DNA of 64,000 nt from Myripristis murdjan (GCF_902150065.1 NC_043982.1:13946368-14010367); one strand, 5' to 3'. Shown: positions 25,747 through 37,411, counted from the stretch's first letter. Numbers and translations are program-made. Notes: generated by a model from the letters alone, not told the origin.

Positions 25747-27173
25747 ATGACCGCTGCTGTGAGAGGTATGGACTGTTTGTGTTTGCAGCACCAAGTGTTT
25801 ACATTTCATGGACTGTTATCTACATTCTCTGCCTGTGTTCAGCCAGTCGCAGCAGACTGATGAGCAGACCTGATGAAATTCTTGCTGTTATGGTTTGAGA
25901 TGAGTTTGATTCATTACAGGATGACTCTTGGTACACTCCATACTCTTTATTTCTCTCTCTGTCTCCAGCTCTTAATAGGAGGAGGTTAGTGAGCTGGCAG
26001 CTCTGACTCAATTTACCTTTCACAAACTGCTAATAAGAAAAAGGCTGCAGCTCTCAAGTAAATGTAGTTAACCTGAGACTGAGCCCTTTGTCTGTGTTTT
26101 TTTCCAGATTCTGCTCATGTGCCGGTGAGAGGCCCCGGTGACGGCATGGAAACTGACAAACCACCGGCTGTCATGGAGATTATCACAGATACACAGCCAA
26201 CGGGACCAGCTGCAGTTCCTCTCCTGAAGGTGGCCAGCCCCAAACACAGCCCCAAATCTACCCACACTGCTCCCCCCACCGCTCCTCAGCCCTGTGGGGT
26301 GCTCCACCTGGGTAAGGTGAGTCGAGAAGCCTGCACAGAGGTGGAGGCCGTACGGATTGTTGTCCCACGTGCTGCCATCAGCCGGAGTGGACGTGCAGGG
26401 CCTGCGGAGGGGAAGGGGGAGGCTGGGCAGCAGGCCGAAGAGCAAGGTTCTCACTCCCCCCCTCTGGTGGAGGACTGGAGAGGAGCGCTAGAGAAGCTGC
26501 AGAACTCTGAACGTAGGCTGCTACAAGACAAAGAGGGCCTTTCCAATCAGCTCCGAGTGCAGACAGAGGTAAGGCACACCTATCCTGCAGTTGGTTTATT
26601 TAGATATTAGGTCATTATATAGGTTATTATATCTCAGGTCTTCAGGCAGCGCCCTTTTAAGTATCCCAAAAGTTTTAACCAAAACATATGGTGAGGCCTC
26701 ATTTTACCATTATGGCCCACGTTTGAGGAACAGTTTGCCTGAGGACCTGAGGAAAATAGAGAATGTGGACATTTTTAAAAGCAAACTCAAGACCTACCTT
26801 TTTAGTTTGGCTTTTAATTAAATGTTATTTTACGATTTTTTTATTTATTTAATATTTTTGACCTTTTAGTCTGGTTTTTAACTGAATTTTATTTATTTTA
26901 TTATTTACTTGTCTGTTTATTTATTTTACCTTTTTTTTTAGACTGGTTTTCAATTGAATTTTATTTATTGGATTATTTTACCATTTTAGTCCTGCCTTTA
27001 ACTGAATTGTATTTATTTTATCTACTTTTATTTATTTATTTATTTTTATTGATATTTACTGAATTTTAGTCTTTAATATGGGTTATCTTCTCTCTAGTGT
27101 TTCCTCACTTGAGTGTAGTGGCAAGTGTAGGATAGCGTTTCCTCAGTGTTTTTAATTCCTTAGTGTTTTTAAA

Positions 27174-27233
<60 letters not shown>

Positions 27234-30200
27234 GGGGGGGATATATCTTGTGTCTGTTGTTTGTTGTATAGTTTTTATGTGTTGCATTGTTTTTATGTAA
27301 AGCAGTTTGGGCTGCTCCTTTGGCATGAAAAGTGCTCTATAAATAAAGTTTGATTGATTGATTGATTGATTGATATTAAACATGTGCTCCTCCCAGTCAC
27401 ATTCATTCCTGTTTACAATATGGTTTTAGGCCAGTTACCACCATATGCAAACAATGCAGCAGAAAGCTACATCAATCTACAATGTTCTGGATAATTTCCA
27501 TTGTTTCTGTGGGAATATTTTGTAGCAGTTTTGCCTTTGAAACACCAGTTTGCTCTGCAATCCATTCTAGGATCAGTTTCAGTGGGTGATACAGAGTAAT
27601 AACAGCGCTTATTTGACACCTATATTTAGGGCTGGACAAAATATTGCTACTATACTGATGTAGTATGAGACCAGATATATCGTCTGGGATTTGACATAGC
27701 ATATATGTTGTCATTTCCGTAAAAAATATGTTGTAAACAGTGAAGGGATGTAATTTCCTGAACTTATTTGACTGTTCTAGTTATGTTATTTACCTGTTTG
27801 GTCATGATACACACATCACTCACTATTTTTTTTTTTATCAGAATCTCTTGTGTAAACATTTGGTGAAAGCACCAACAGTCAGCCACACAATCCTCGCAGT
27901 ATCAATATCAAGGTATTTGGTCAAAAATGTTGTGATATTTTGTCCATATCACCCAGCCCTACTTATATTATGATATATGGAAAGTTTTTTCTGTAATTGT
28001 AATGGTTTCTTCGGACTTTGTTCATTCTAATCAGGTGATGAATTTTCAGTCTATTTACAGTTTCCACCATTCTCCCCATGTGCCAGGTGAACCGTGAGCT
28101 AAAGAAACTACTGGTAGCGTCTGTTGGTGATGACCTGCAGTACCACTTTGAGCGTCTGGCACGGGAGAAGAATCAGCTGATTTTGGAGAACGAGGCCCTG
28201 GGCAGGAGTCTGGCGCACACGGCAGAGCAGCTGGAACGCATGAGCATCCAGTGTGATGTTTGGAGGAGCAAGTTCCTGGCCAGCAGGTATGTAGTGGATA
28301 GAGTGAACGTGTGTGATACGTTGAAATGGATGGAAATGGAGAGAATGATGGCAAGGGATAAGTTGCTTTATGTTGGAATACAACCAGCTCCTGTCCTTTC
28401 TAAAGCAATCAAAGCTCTGCGGTGTTGTTGGGGCTGGAAGCAGGCAGACAAAAAGATTGCATAGACTCTCCGGGGGTGTTCGATTATAGGGATTTACAAG
28501 AAAAATAAATAAATAATAAAAACTGAAGTATTTCTTCCCCTTTTGCATGAGGTTGCATTTCATGTATTTTATCATGCATTTAGATACATGATACAACAAT
28601 AGCCTAACAATGCCTGTCAGCTCGATTGAGCCTTCATTAAGGCCCTGATGAAAAATAGTTTTTATAAACAAAATAATAACAAGATTCCCACGGGTCCTGG
28701 AATTTCTGGATAGTCATGGAATTTTTAAAAGTCCTTTTTAGAAAAGTCCAAGACAGGGCTAACTGCTTATTCATAGAATGCAATAATTTATTTTCTGCTG
28801 TGTTTGTGTTATGTTCACTTTCCCTGCAGAGTAAAACATTTTAATAGGACCTCTGAATCTGCGGTGTGTTAAAAATCTTGATCAAGGAAAAAAATAATTT
28901 TACATGTATAGAGGTCATGGAAATGTAAAACTTAAGTCAGGGAAAAGTGGGAACCCTCCCTACAGAGTCCAGTAAAAATCAAATCATTACTGTTATTATG
29001 CTGAGCGAGCAGTTGAGATGAATGTTGTCTCTCCAGGGTGATGGCAGAGGAGCTGACGAATGCCAGAGCAGCTCTGCAACGCCAGACCAGAGAGGCCCAA
29101 GGAGCAATTCAGGACCTGCTGTCTGAGAGGGAGGAGTTTTCTAGGGATATGTTGCTCACTCACAGGTATCATACATCCTACACAAGGCAAAGACAGCACA
29201 CACTGAGTCCTATACAATATGCTGTTGGCACAAATACTCATGACTGGAGTCTGTCAGCCTGCGTCCTGACTTTCTGGTGTTTCCATTGTTAGATCTCTTG
29301 AGCAGCTCCTGGTGTCCCTCCAGTGGGGCAGACAGCAGACCTACTACCCCAGCGCGCAGCCCCTCAGCACAGGTGAGCTGGCCACAGCCAATCACAAGCT
29401 AGCAGACGCCATCAACTCCCACCTGCTGGGCAACATCAGCAACAGCGTGGTGAAGAGCAGCGGCGCACCAGTGGAGCAGCTGTGCAACACGCCAGCCGAG
29501 AAGATGGCTGAGAAGGTGTGGTCCTAACTTTCAGCTTTTCTAACAATATCTCAAGTGTTGTATCCAATGGTGGGAAAAAATACTAAAATCCTTTACTTAA
29601 GCAGAAGTGGCCATGAAGGCCATGATTTAAATTTACTCTAGATGAGTATATAAGTTTTAGCAGTCAAATGTAGTTAAGTATGACAAGTAAAAGTAGTCAT
29701 TTTTATGACTGGCAAATTATTGATGCAATAACCTAAATTAAATGTTTTAATTTGGGTTTAATTACTGCTTATACAAAAGACCTTTTTCACAGCAGCTATT
29801 TTGACATGAAATATTTGGTAAACACAGTTGTTATTAATTAAATTAATTAAGGTTCCATTCCATGTAGGTCTAATAAAGCCATGGCTCTGGTCCTTATTTA
29901 ATTCCATTAACAACTGTGTTGACCCTGCCTATTGGCTAGTTTAAATTCCCAATGCATTATATTTTATTAGGTTTTGCATGTAACGCCTTATTCTGTAAAG
30001 CAGCTGTTAACTACAGCTGTCAGATAAATATATGAATGTAGTGGAGTAATAAATCCAGTGTTTCCCCTCCAAAGTATGAAGTCTGACCAAAAAGGAAATG
30101 TGCAAGCAAAGTGCCAATACCTCCAAATTAATTCCTAAATCCAGTGCTTGAGGAAATGTACTCTGTTACCTTGTACCTCTGGCTGGAGCTGACTCAGAAA

Positions 30201-30521
30201 ATCATTGATGTTTTTTTAATGTTACCCCACACCCACTGTAAAAATGTATCAGGGATGCTGCCATTTCATTCTTCCAACATTTGTCCTTAAAGCCAGAAAT
30301 TTATACTTTGTCTGCTCTCCCACTCTCAATCTTAGGTGCTGAAGATTTTAGATCCAATTTCCCGTTCAGAAGACAAGGATGAGCCTCCGCTGGGTGACTC
30401 TTCCCCCTCGGCCTTTCTGACCAATAAGAAGAGCATTGGCAGGTTTCACCCATACACACGCTACGAGAACATCACTTTTAACTGCTGTGAGCGCTGCAGT
30501 GGAGACATCATCGTGCTGTAG
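25747..30521 (+). CDS. blzf1: Golgin-45 (basic leucine zipper nuclear factor 1)
   Basis: Six coding exons: 25747-25765, 26108-26568, 28087-28286, 29037-29165, 29293-29515 and 30336-30521. They sum to 1218 bp, giving 405 residues (human 400). The start codon lies in a GCCACCATG context. Golgin-45 is a peripheral Golgi coiled-coil protein that binds Rab2 and the GRASP proteins and keeps cisternae stacked. Visible parts are a Pro/Ala-rich N-terminus, a coiled coil from about residue 130 to 265 (EKLQNSERRLLQDKEGL, HFERLAREKNQLILENEAL, EELTNARAALQRQ), and a C-terminus with CCERCSGDIIVL. In the known family this C-terminal peptide enters the GRASP PDZ groove, and its two cysteines help to bind zinc. 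The gene is convergent with trmt10c. Its second intron carries a LINE fragment and a hAT MITE. Confidence 0.95.
26625..27375 (+). mobile_element. 5'-truncated LINE fragment (L2-like) in a blzf1 intron
   Basis: A frame at 26630-26821 matches the C-terminal end of a fish LINE reverse-transcriptase protein (YGEASFYHYGPRLRNSLPE, then FKSKLKTYLFSLAF). It resembles the end of the LINE at 62312 (GEAAFTYYAPHLWNKIPVDL). It is followed by an AT-rich 3' part, a (GT)n tract at 27176-27232, a tail with AGTGCTCTATAAATAAAG, and an ending of six TTGA-type units. The 5' truncation and tandem 3' units are typical of L2/CR1-type retroposition. It lies in the same orientation as blzf1. Confidence 0.75.
27627..27961. 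mobile_element. hAT-type MITE (335 bp)
   Basis: The ends are inverted: TAGGGCTGGACAAAATAT on the left, and on the right a sequence whose reverse complement is TAGGGCTGGGTGATATGGAC. It is flanked by CCTATATT and CTTATATT, an 8-bp target duplication with one mismatch, as expected for hAT. It has no coding capacity. Confidence 0.8.
29565..30180. repeat. Old hAT-like non-autonomous repeat in blzf1 intron 5
   Basis: The left part reads GGTGGGAAAAAATACTAAAA then TCCTTTACTTAAGCAGAAGT. The right part reads CTTGAGGAAATGTACTCTG, in inverted sense to the left. This matches the layout of a widespread fish repeat (TACTCAAGTAC type), but it is degenerate and the borders are soft. Confidence 0.45.
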
Positions 30522-31992
30522 CGGTCAAAGAGCAGCAACGTAACCCCCCTCTGACATCCACACAGGGTCAAAGCTCATTTCAAGTATTTTGATGTCTGAA
30601 CACAAGTGAACTTTTACTGGGGAACACAGGTGCTCCAAGTGAACACCAAAAAGTCAGCCCCTCCCTCTCTCTTACATATGCAGTATCTATAGGTCTGCTG
30701 CTGGCCATTTTAGTATGGCAGTGTGGCAGCGCCATGGATTTATTGCACACGACACGATTCTTGTTTTCTGCTGGACAGTTTTGAATTATCTTGTTTATTC
30801 TGCTGGTTTTGACATTTGATTTTACATTGCTAAACAAGAAAAATGATGATGTCCTTTGCTTTCAGTAATCATGATGGGATAGTGGTGACAATATGAGCAC
30901 CACTGCAACATGATGTATAAACCATGGAAAGCAGTAATTATTTGGTTAATGACATCGCCATCACATGATAAGTGGCACTAATGGAGTTTGCTCATAAATA
31001 CTTTGGGCTTGTATGTTTTGAACTTGTATCCATAACTTCCTATATGCAAGTAAAAACCAGTCTGGACATGTGGTGTATAGGTGAGCCAGAGGCCTCACAG
31101 GCACTCTACTGTAAATGTTCCTCCTGCAGCTATAACACACAGTGAGATTATCAGACAGCTACACGTGCACTGCGCATGTACACACAGGAGGAAGGAGGTT
31201 CAAAACATCATGACTGATATCAACATAAGAGTATGACTAAAATTTTAGTGCTGCTCAAATACAAAGAATTATATTTTTGAAAATGTTTTTTTCATAAAGG
31301 TATTGTTTAGGCTTCAGTTACAGCTCAGTATTTTATTTATTATGATTTGTTTTCATGGATGTAGCCTATGTTCTATTCATTTGAAAGAATTTCTGTAATT
31401 CTGCAAGGCAGTTTTGCACTATACAGTGAGTTAACTTTGTTTTGGAGTGCAAAAATAATACAAAAGAATGAGCAATATTATTTAATACTGTTTCTGTTTT
31501 GCTATTTATGCTTTGGAATACACTAATATAGAACATCTTGCAAGATAATGCACCTGCCACTTGAGATTTTCTAAAACCATACTGTATAATATTTTGGTTG
31601 ATTTCATCTGTATGGGGAAAAAAATTGCTTGTCCCTGCACACGCAAGCTGTAGAATGACAGATAAACATTTTATCTTTGTAGGATTGTTTTCCATGTCAG
31701 AGACCAAAATAAACATTTTATACCTCTGAAATGTCTTGATTTGTAATCATTTCTCTGTAACACAACATGGAAAAGGACAACCAGGTCTGGGAAACACCAG
31801 TGCATGAATGTTAAGTATTAACAAAATGTTTCATCAGCAGTGATCAACTACTTCAACATTTTATTCACTTCATTTAAAATGTCTCAGCATTTGTCATTCC
31901 CTCGGAGAGACCTTCACAATCTAGTGTGGATAGAGATATGTCCCCAATACCAAAGTCAGTTTTTGTTACCATTACTCCTCCTCTGTCCAGAT
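30522..31992. other. Convergent 3' regions of blzf1 and trmt10c
   Basis: AATAAA at 31708-31713 on the plus strand is a fitting poly(A) signal for blzf1. AATAAA on the minus strand (TTTATT at about 31859-31864) fits trmt10c. The two transcripts would end within about 150 bp of each other and need not overlap. No coding sequence is seen between. Confidence 0.6.
31708..31713 (+). terminator. blzf1: Probable blzf1 poly(A) signal
   Basis: A canonical AATAAA lies 1.19 kb after the stop codon, followed about 25 bases later by a T/G-rich stretch (TGTCTTGATTTGTAATC). Confidence 0.55.
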
Positions 31993-33570
31993 TTACTTGC
32001 TCTTGCCTGTACTTCTTTTCCCCTCTACCTTGCTTTTAAATGATTCTCGTACCCTGCTTACAGCTGTTTTGTTTTCTCTGGCACCAGTCAGCCCTGCCTT
32101 CCCGCCAACTACCATTCTCTCTCCGATCTCCCTGATGGGGCCAGGGAGGCCCTGTGAGTCTTTATAGGAGTTGGAAAAACTCCGGTCTCCATTTTTAAAT
32201 GTCCCAGTAAAACTTCTTTCAGGCTGTCTTAATGGGCGTTCATGGTGCTCTCTCTGCCAGTGATGTGTGGTTCCCTTTTGTCTGGTGCTGTGGTTAGTAG
32301 CCGGTCTCCCAGTCTGCTGTGGGTGGAAACCATCATGCTTCCTCCCAGGCACAAACTTGAGTGCCTCTTCCCACTTCCCAGTGTCCTTGATCGTCAGCAT
32401 GATGCGGATCATCTGGTCCAAAGTCAGGTTTTTTGCCCCAGTTTCCCAGCAGAGGAACTCATCTAGTGGTAAACGGGCTGTGGCCAGCTTCAGACGCTTG
32501 GCATTTGCAAGGGACAAGCCTGACTGGATGGAGCGGTCCACGAGGGCGCCAATGATGTAGACCTTGGAGTGGTCAAAGGTGTGGAGGACGTTGGGGGAGT
32601 CTGCGGTGAGGTAGACCAGGCGATCACGGGGGAACACATCGGCATGGTGGAGCTCTGTGGCCGTGATGAGCAGCCGGTCCCAGGCCTCGGCACCGTAGCG
32701 TTTGAGCAGCTCCCGCTTGTAGCCTCCATCCGGCTGGAGGCTGCAGAAGTGAAGGTGGAAGGGGTCAGTGGCACGGCGGTTCCACCCCTCCACCTCCATC
32801 AGCTGGGACACCGTGTTGTCCACTTCACGTCTGGACATGCTGTGCTCATAACTCATGTCAAACACCAGCGGCTGACCGAACCTCATGGCCTGGGCGCTCC
32901 TCCAGGCCAGCAGCTTGTCCAGGGACCGGCCCCAGAACTGCAACAGGAAGGTGTTTTTCATACTGTGGCCCCTCTCTGTGCCGTCATCATCCTGACTGTC
33001 ACGGACATTCTCCAACATGGCTGCTCTCTTTGCCTTTTTCTCCTGCTGCTTCTCCTTCCGGGCCTTCTTGTAGCCCTCTTTAATGGCCAGGTGCTTCAAG
33101 TACTTTCTTTTGGAGGACTTGGTGGTGAGCTTTGCCAAGGTCTTAAGCTCGTCATCGGTCATCTCCTCAGGCACAGTCTTCCCAGCTTGCCGCCACATTG
33201 CAACCAGTTCCCGGGAGGCCTCCAGTGTGGATCCCTCTGGCAAATCATCTAGTGCTTCCTCCTCTTCCTCACCCCCTTGTTTTTCATCTGCCACAGCCTG
33301 GGATCTCATCACAGACTTCCATATGTCCAGGTCTATTTTTTCTGTGTCCTCAGGTTGCTCTGGTTTGGGCTGGGGGACGTCTTTCCTCAGTGAGCAGCCA
33401 GTCCTCAGGTGGCGGAGGATGGCCACACGGTGATGGCAGGAAAAGGCGCTGGCGCTGATGGTGGAGGGCAGCAGTCTGATAGCCTGCCTCTTGGGGCCGG
33501 TGGAGGCCATAACAAGGCCACATTTCCAGAGTTCATAGAAAACCGGCTTAGAAAACAACCGCATCATCAC
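31993..33570 (-). CDS. trmt10c: tRNA methyltransferase 10C, mitochondrial RNase P subunit 1
   Basis: A single-exon frame of 525 residues. TRMT10C is the SPOUT-fold subunit that, with HSD17B10, methylates N1 of purine 9 in mitochondrial tRNAs and, with PRORP, forms protein-only RNase P in the matrix. The N-terminus is basic and free of acidic residues for about 60 residues (MMMRLFSKPVFYELW, RHLRTGCSLRK), fitting a mitochondrial presequence. Next come a Lys-rich helix (KKARKEKQQEKKAKRA) and the TRM10 SPOUT domain. The domain has PLVFDMSYEHSM, VYLTADSPNVLHTF, YIIGALVDRS, GLSLANAKRLKLATARLPLD and LTLDQMIRIMLTI, all family hallmarks. The frame ends with about 110 basic, low-complexity residues after the usual FVPGRKH end. 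Human TRMT10C has 403 residues, so this tail is extra. The most upstream ATG was used, and the next Met codons could also serve. Confidence 0.95.
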   Translation of the reverse strand: MMMRLFSKPVFYELWKCGLVMASTGPKRQAIRLLPSTISASAFSCHHRVAILRHLRTGCSLRKDVPQPKPEQPEDTEKIDLDIWKSVMRSQAVADEKQGGEEEEEALDDLPEGSTLEASRELVAMWRQAGKTVPEEMTDDELKTLAKLTTKSSKRKYLKHLAIKEGYKKARKEKQQEKKAKRAAMLENVRDSQDDDGTERGHSMKNTFLLQFWGRSLDKLLAWRSAQAMRFGQPLVFDMSYEHSMSRREVDNTVSQLMEVEGWNRRATDPFHLHFCSLQPDGGYKRELLKRYGAEAWDRLLITATELHHADVFPRDRLVYLTADSPNVLHTFDHSKVYIIGALVDRSIQSGLSLANAKRLKLATARLPLDEFLCWETGAKNLTLDQMIRIMLTIKDTGKWEEALKFVPGRKHDGFHPQQTGRPATNHSTRQKGTTHHWQREHHERPLRQPERSFTGTFKNGDRSFSNSYKDSQGLPGPIREIGERMVVGGKAGLTGARENKTAVSRVRESFKSKVEGKRSTGKSK

Positions 33571-34152
33571 AACAAATGAGCCGAACTCAAAATCAAGTCA
33601 AAAGGCTGAAGACAACACCGTCAAGCTGTCAAAGTTTGGTGTCCAACAGGACAGGAAAAACGCGTCTTTGTTGTTTCTCCACGGCTACAAAAAGTTATCT
33701 TACACATGTACACTAAATGCACCCTACCATCTTCCCACACTGCTGTGAAAATTCGCTTTACTTCACTCAACAGCCATGCTTGTCAAATGTTGTGGAAAGG
33801 TCACGTTGTGACGCGGCGTCACACCTCAATACGTCGTAGTGAACTGCGACTTGACGGCACAGCTTGTTCCTGATTTTAAACGTTTGCCAAGTGGACCGTA
33901 ACAACATATTCTCCTCTTAAATATTTATAATAAACAACATATTCCAGAATTTAGTTATTAAAACATTTTGTGATCATTTATATCTATTATTAAGTGTTGT
34001 TTCATGTATAATTTTAGTTGTAGATATTAACGATCAGACGTAGTTTCCAGACGGTTAACTTACAGTGTCGCACGGATGCTGCTGAGCGTCATTTCCTGAT
34101 CTCAGCAAAACAAGGAAGCGTGGACCGCTATTCCATTTGTTTGCTTTGAACA
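33571..34152. promoter_or_regulatory. Divergent promoter region of trmt10c and txnl4b
   Basis: Start codons face away across 582 bp. CpG-bearing words cluster at 33800-33860 (ACGTTGTGACGCGGCGTCAC) and at 34060-34090. A palindromic TGACG/CGTCA pair at 33808-33822 could bind a CREB/ATF-type factor; this is inferred from sequence only. Confidence 0.45.
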
Positions 34153-35501
34153 ATGAGTCTATTTTTACCCAAACTGGCCTGCAAAAAAGACATAGATGAG
34201 GTTATTAAGGGCGTGGCGGAAAAAGTCGTAGTTTTGAGGTTTGGCAGAGACGAAGACTCGGTTTGCCTCCAGCTCGATGAGATAGTAAGTCAGCTTGCTA
34301 GCTACTGAGCCTGTTGAAAAGAAAGCCTGTCATCGCCTGTGACTCTAATAACTGTATAAGTGTCTTTTCTTCCCTTAGTTGTCAAAAACTGCCCACGACC
34401 TGAGTAACATGGCGTCGATCTACATTGTTGATGTGGATAAAGCCCCCATATACACCAGATACTTCGACATCAGCTACATCCCGTCCACAGTTTTCTTTTT
34501 CAATGGGCAGCACATGAAAGTGGACTATGGGTGAGTGAGAGGAGGGTGTAGATATAAAGTTCACAGTTGTTTTACAGTCCATCATCGTTCATCTCATGTT
34601 ATACTGTTGTGATTGCACTTGATGCACAGACAGGTGACAAAGGGTGAGAAAAAAAACAGCCTAAAGTGTCTTAGTAAGGTGTTGGGCCTCCATGAGCCAC
34701 CAGAGCAGCTTCTGCACTCCTTGGTATAGATCCTCTAAGTCTGGAGCTGTAACTCCACTGCAGGGATGGAGCTCCATTCTTCTAAAAGATATTCTCTCAT
34801 TTGGTGCTTCAATGATGGTGGTGGTGGAGAGCGCTGTCTAACACGTCTAACACGTCTAACACGTCCAAAATCTCCCATAGGTGTTCAGCTGGGCTGAGAT
34901 GTGTTGAGTGTGGAGGCCACAGTGTATGATTTATACTATTTTCATCCTCATCAAACCACACAGTGAGCCCTCATGCCCTGTGGATGGGATTGTTGTTATC
35001 CTGGGAGCAGCCACTGCCACCAGGATAGAAATGTTTCATCATTCCAATAAAGGTGCTCAGTCTGAATAACTCTGTATTGTTTTGCGGTGAACCTTCTCTC
35101 CAATGGGACAAGTGGACCCAAACCAGCCAGGGATTTAGGAAGGATCACTCATCTGACGACATCTAGTGCCTATGGTTTATGCTTGTGGGTGGTCCAATGA
35201 TTTACCAAGACAATTAATGTTGGCTTTTCCTTTAATTTGTCACCCGTCTGCATTTCCAACAACAGCCTCATTACTTCATTCACCCTCCACAGTCTGCTCA
35301 TATATAATAATGGATCACTTTCCTCTCTCTCTTAGTTCACCAGATCATACCAAGTTTGTTGGCAGCTTTAAGACAAAGCAGGACTTCATGGATCTGATTG
35401 AGGTCATATACAGGGGAGCCATGAGAGGGAAGATGATTGTTCAGAGTCCCATTGACCCTCAGAATATTCCCAAATATGACCTGCTCTACCATGGAATCTA
35501 G
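34153..35501 (+). CDS. txnl4b: Thioredoxin-like 4B (Dim1-like) splicing protein
   Basis: Three exons: 34153-34284, 34379-34530 and 35336-35501. They total 450 bp, giving 149 residues, the same length as human TXNL4B. It is a nuclear thioredoxin-fold protein related to the U5 snRNP protein DIM1 (TXNL4A), and is known to bind PRPF6 and to act in pre-mRNA splicing and cell-cycle progress. The sequence starts [18 protein letters not shown]. It has VVLRFGR in place of a redox CxxC, so no thioredoxin catalysis is expected. It keeps [20 protein letters not shown] and ends [12 protein letters not shown], close to human. The second intron carries an old repeat. Confidence 0.96.
34640..35165. repeat. 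Old interspersed repeat in txnl4b intron 2
   Basis: Text such as GTGTTGGGCCTCCATGAGCC followed by ACCAGAGCAGC recalls a repeat seen many times in fish genomes. It includes a small tandem of TAACACGTC (three units at 34839-34866) and has no protein-coding content. Confidence 0.45.
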
Positions 35502-36346
35502 AGGTGGATCCTGCATTTACTGTGGGGCTACAGATGATCTCCACAAAGCGACTGTTGATCATAATGATCTGTCACAGTTTGATGAACTGAGAAAAGCAGC
35601 TTTGACTCTGAGCCACTGTGCAGTTGTATGAGACTGTCCTGATATCAGCCTGTCTTGCATTTTCAAGGTGTCAAAGATTAGGATGGCTGGATTAAGATCA
35701 GTCACAGTCTTGTCTATAGCATGGCTTATGTTTATTTTTCAGTATGAGCAATGTGAGGAAGTGCTGTATTCCACCCTCTGATTCTTGTCACTTTGTCATG
35801 TGGGAGAATTACATTTTGGAAACACTGAAATGTATTAAATTTTTATATTTTGTGAATATATGGAAAATATAAACACGCGTCCAAAAATGCCTTGTAGGAC
35901 TTTGTTTATCTATAGTAATGTCTGATCAGTGAAAATGTTACACTGCCATGCTTTTCTGACTATGTTTGATAGGCAGGGTGGTAAAGAAGTCAGAGTTTAC
36001 ATAAATGAAGTTCTACAGTAATTATTGTCATTATTTTAATTTCTTTTTCAGACTTGTTAAAAAAAAAAACAGTCATTTTGATGTTTCCCGTGGAAATACA
36101 ACAATAAATCAGCATACAGTTATAGTTCATTTATCTGATGCAGATGCTGTGTTTTAATGTATCTTGCACCATAAACGTTTGAAATGGCCTTACTCAATGT
36201 TCATGCCATGCCCTCAGTTAAGTGCTTTATGAGATGTGACATTTTTAGAATCTGTTCTTATCTGGATTTTGTTTAAAGGGAACAAATTGCATTGACCTAC
36301 AAATATGTAGCCACAGTTATTCAGTTCTAAGACACTTCTTCACACT
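35502..36346. other. txnl4b 3' region
   Basis: AT-rich sequence that probably holds the txnl4b 3' untranslated region. No exon or clear repeat is recognised, apart from an A-tract at 36060-36070. Confidence 0.5.
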
Positions 36347-36580
36347 TCAAGTTGACTTTTCACTTGCAGTGCTGGGAGGCATCACTCTGGTTCTTGTTGC
36401 TCTGCAGGAAGCTGGACAGCCACCTTCCCTGTTAGGCTGCAGCATTTGAAGGAGGTTATTGATCCCAATCTGCAGTCCGTTCTGGAGCCCAGCTGTCATT
36501 AGGAAACAGCTCGCAGGTTGGCTCTGGGCCTCAACACCTACCTCCTGGAGTGGGTCCAGAGTCATTTCATTGCTCTGCAC
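36347..36580 (-). pseudogene. Possible host gene fragment left of the hAT nest
   Basis: On the minus strand a frame includes NEMTLDPLQE, a possible donor GGAG|GTAGGT at about 36540, and then a Cys-containing stretch. It is not recognised. Its other half may be the signal-peptide-like frame at 50802-50883, on the far side of the 14-kb insertion. The two pieces do not join in frame, so any gene here is broken or my reading is wrong. Confidence 0.25.
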
Positions 36581-36702
36581 TAGGGCCTGACCGATTTAAT
36601 CGGCCGATTTTAGCCATTAGAGAATAATCGCTAATCGGCCAAAAGTTGGCCGATTGACGCCGATGTTAACACTTATTTTTCACTAATAAAATGCAGGGAA
36701 TA

Positions 36703-37409
36703 CACTACTCACAAAAAGTTAGGGATATTCGGCTTTCGGGTGAAATTTCAGGATGAACCTAAAATGCATTATAACCTTTACAGGTGAACTTAATGTGACC
36801 TTCTGTAAACTTTTGAATGCACATGTCCAACTGTTCAATGTTTCAGTACTTTTTGCACAAGTTGCTGTTCTCTAACAAGGAGTTTAACGGCAAAATTCAC
36901 ATCAGGTGTTTGATGCACCAGCTCATCGAGGTCGTATCATTAGGGAACGGCTGCTGGAGACTGGAGTACCTCAGATGGAGTGGCCTGCACTTTCTCAGAC
37001 CTGAATCCCATAGAAAACCTATGGGATCAGCTGAGTCGCCGTGTAGAGGCTCGGAGCTCTGTACCCCGGAACCTCAATGTCCTGAGGGCCGCCCTTCAAG
37101 AAGAGTGGGATGCCATGCCTCAGCAGACAATAAATCGACTTGTGAACAGCATGAGATGTCGTTGTCAAGCTGTAATTGATGCTCAAGGGCACATGACAAG
37201 TTATTGACACTGACATTTTTTGTTGTGGTATACCCACCACTGTTGTTGGCTTTTGTTTCAAGAAACTGTTTGAGATGAGGAAATCACCAGTGTATGCTTC
37301 TACTTAAATGCCCTACTTTCATGATATAATATCACTGTAGCGTGAACATTTTACATTTTCCATAAATTTCACCCAAAAGCCAAATATCCCTAACTTTTTG
37401 TGAGTAGTG
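36703..37409 (+). mobile_element. Internally deleted Tc1-type element, copy 1
   Basis: Inverted ends CACTACTCACAAAAAGTTAG extend to about 40 bp on both sides and are bounded by TA (36701-36702 and 37410-37411), as in Tc1/mariner. The remaining coding part (to stop at 37207) has [18 protein letters not shown] and AMPQQTINRLVNSM, the C-terminal part of a Tc1 DDE transposase. The N-terminal half and the first catalytic Asp are missing. A second, longer copy lies at 52424. Confidence 0.9.
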
Positions 37410-37411
37410 TA

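Noticed and set aside
32569-33252. A 227-residue open frame on the plus strand opposite trmt10c
   Set aside because: It is the antisense shadow of the trmt10c coding frame, has no domain landmark and shows no splice or start context. trmt10c on the other strand is unmistakable.
34839-34866. Three tandem TAACACGTC units that could look like a small array
   Set aside because: Three short units within an old interspersed repeat in a txnl4b intron. There are no spacers and no array structure.
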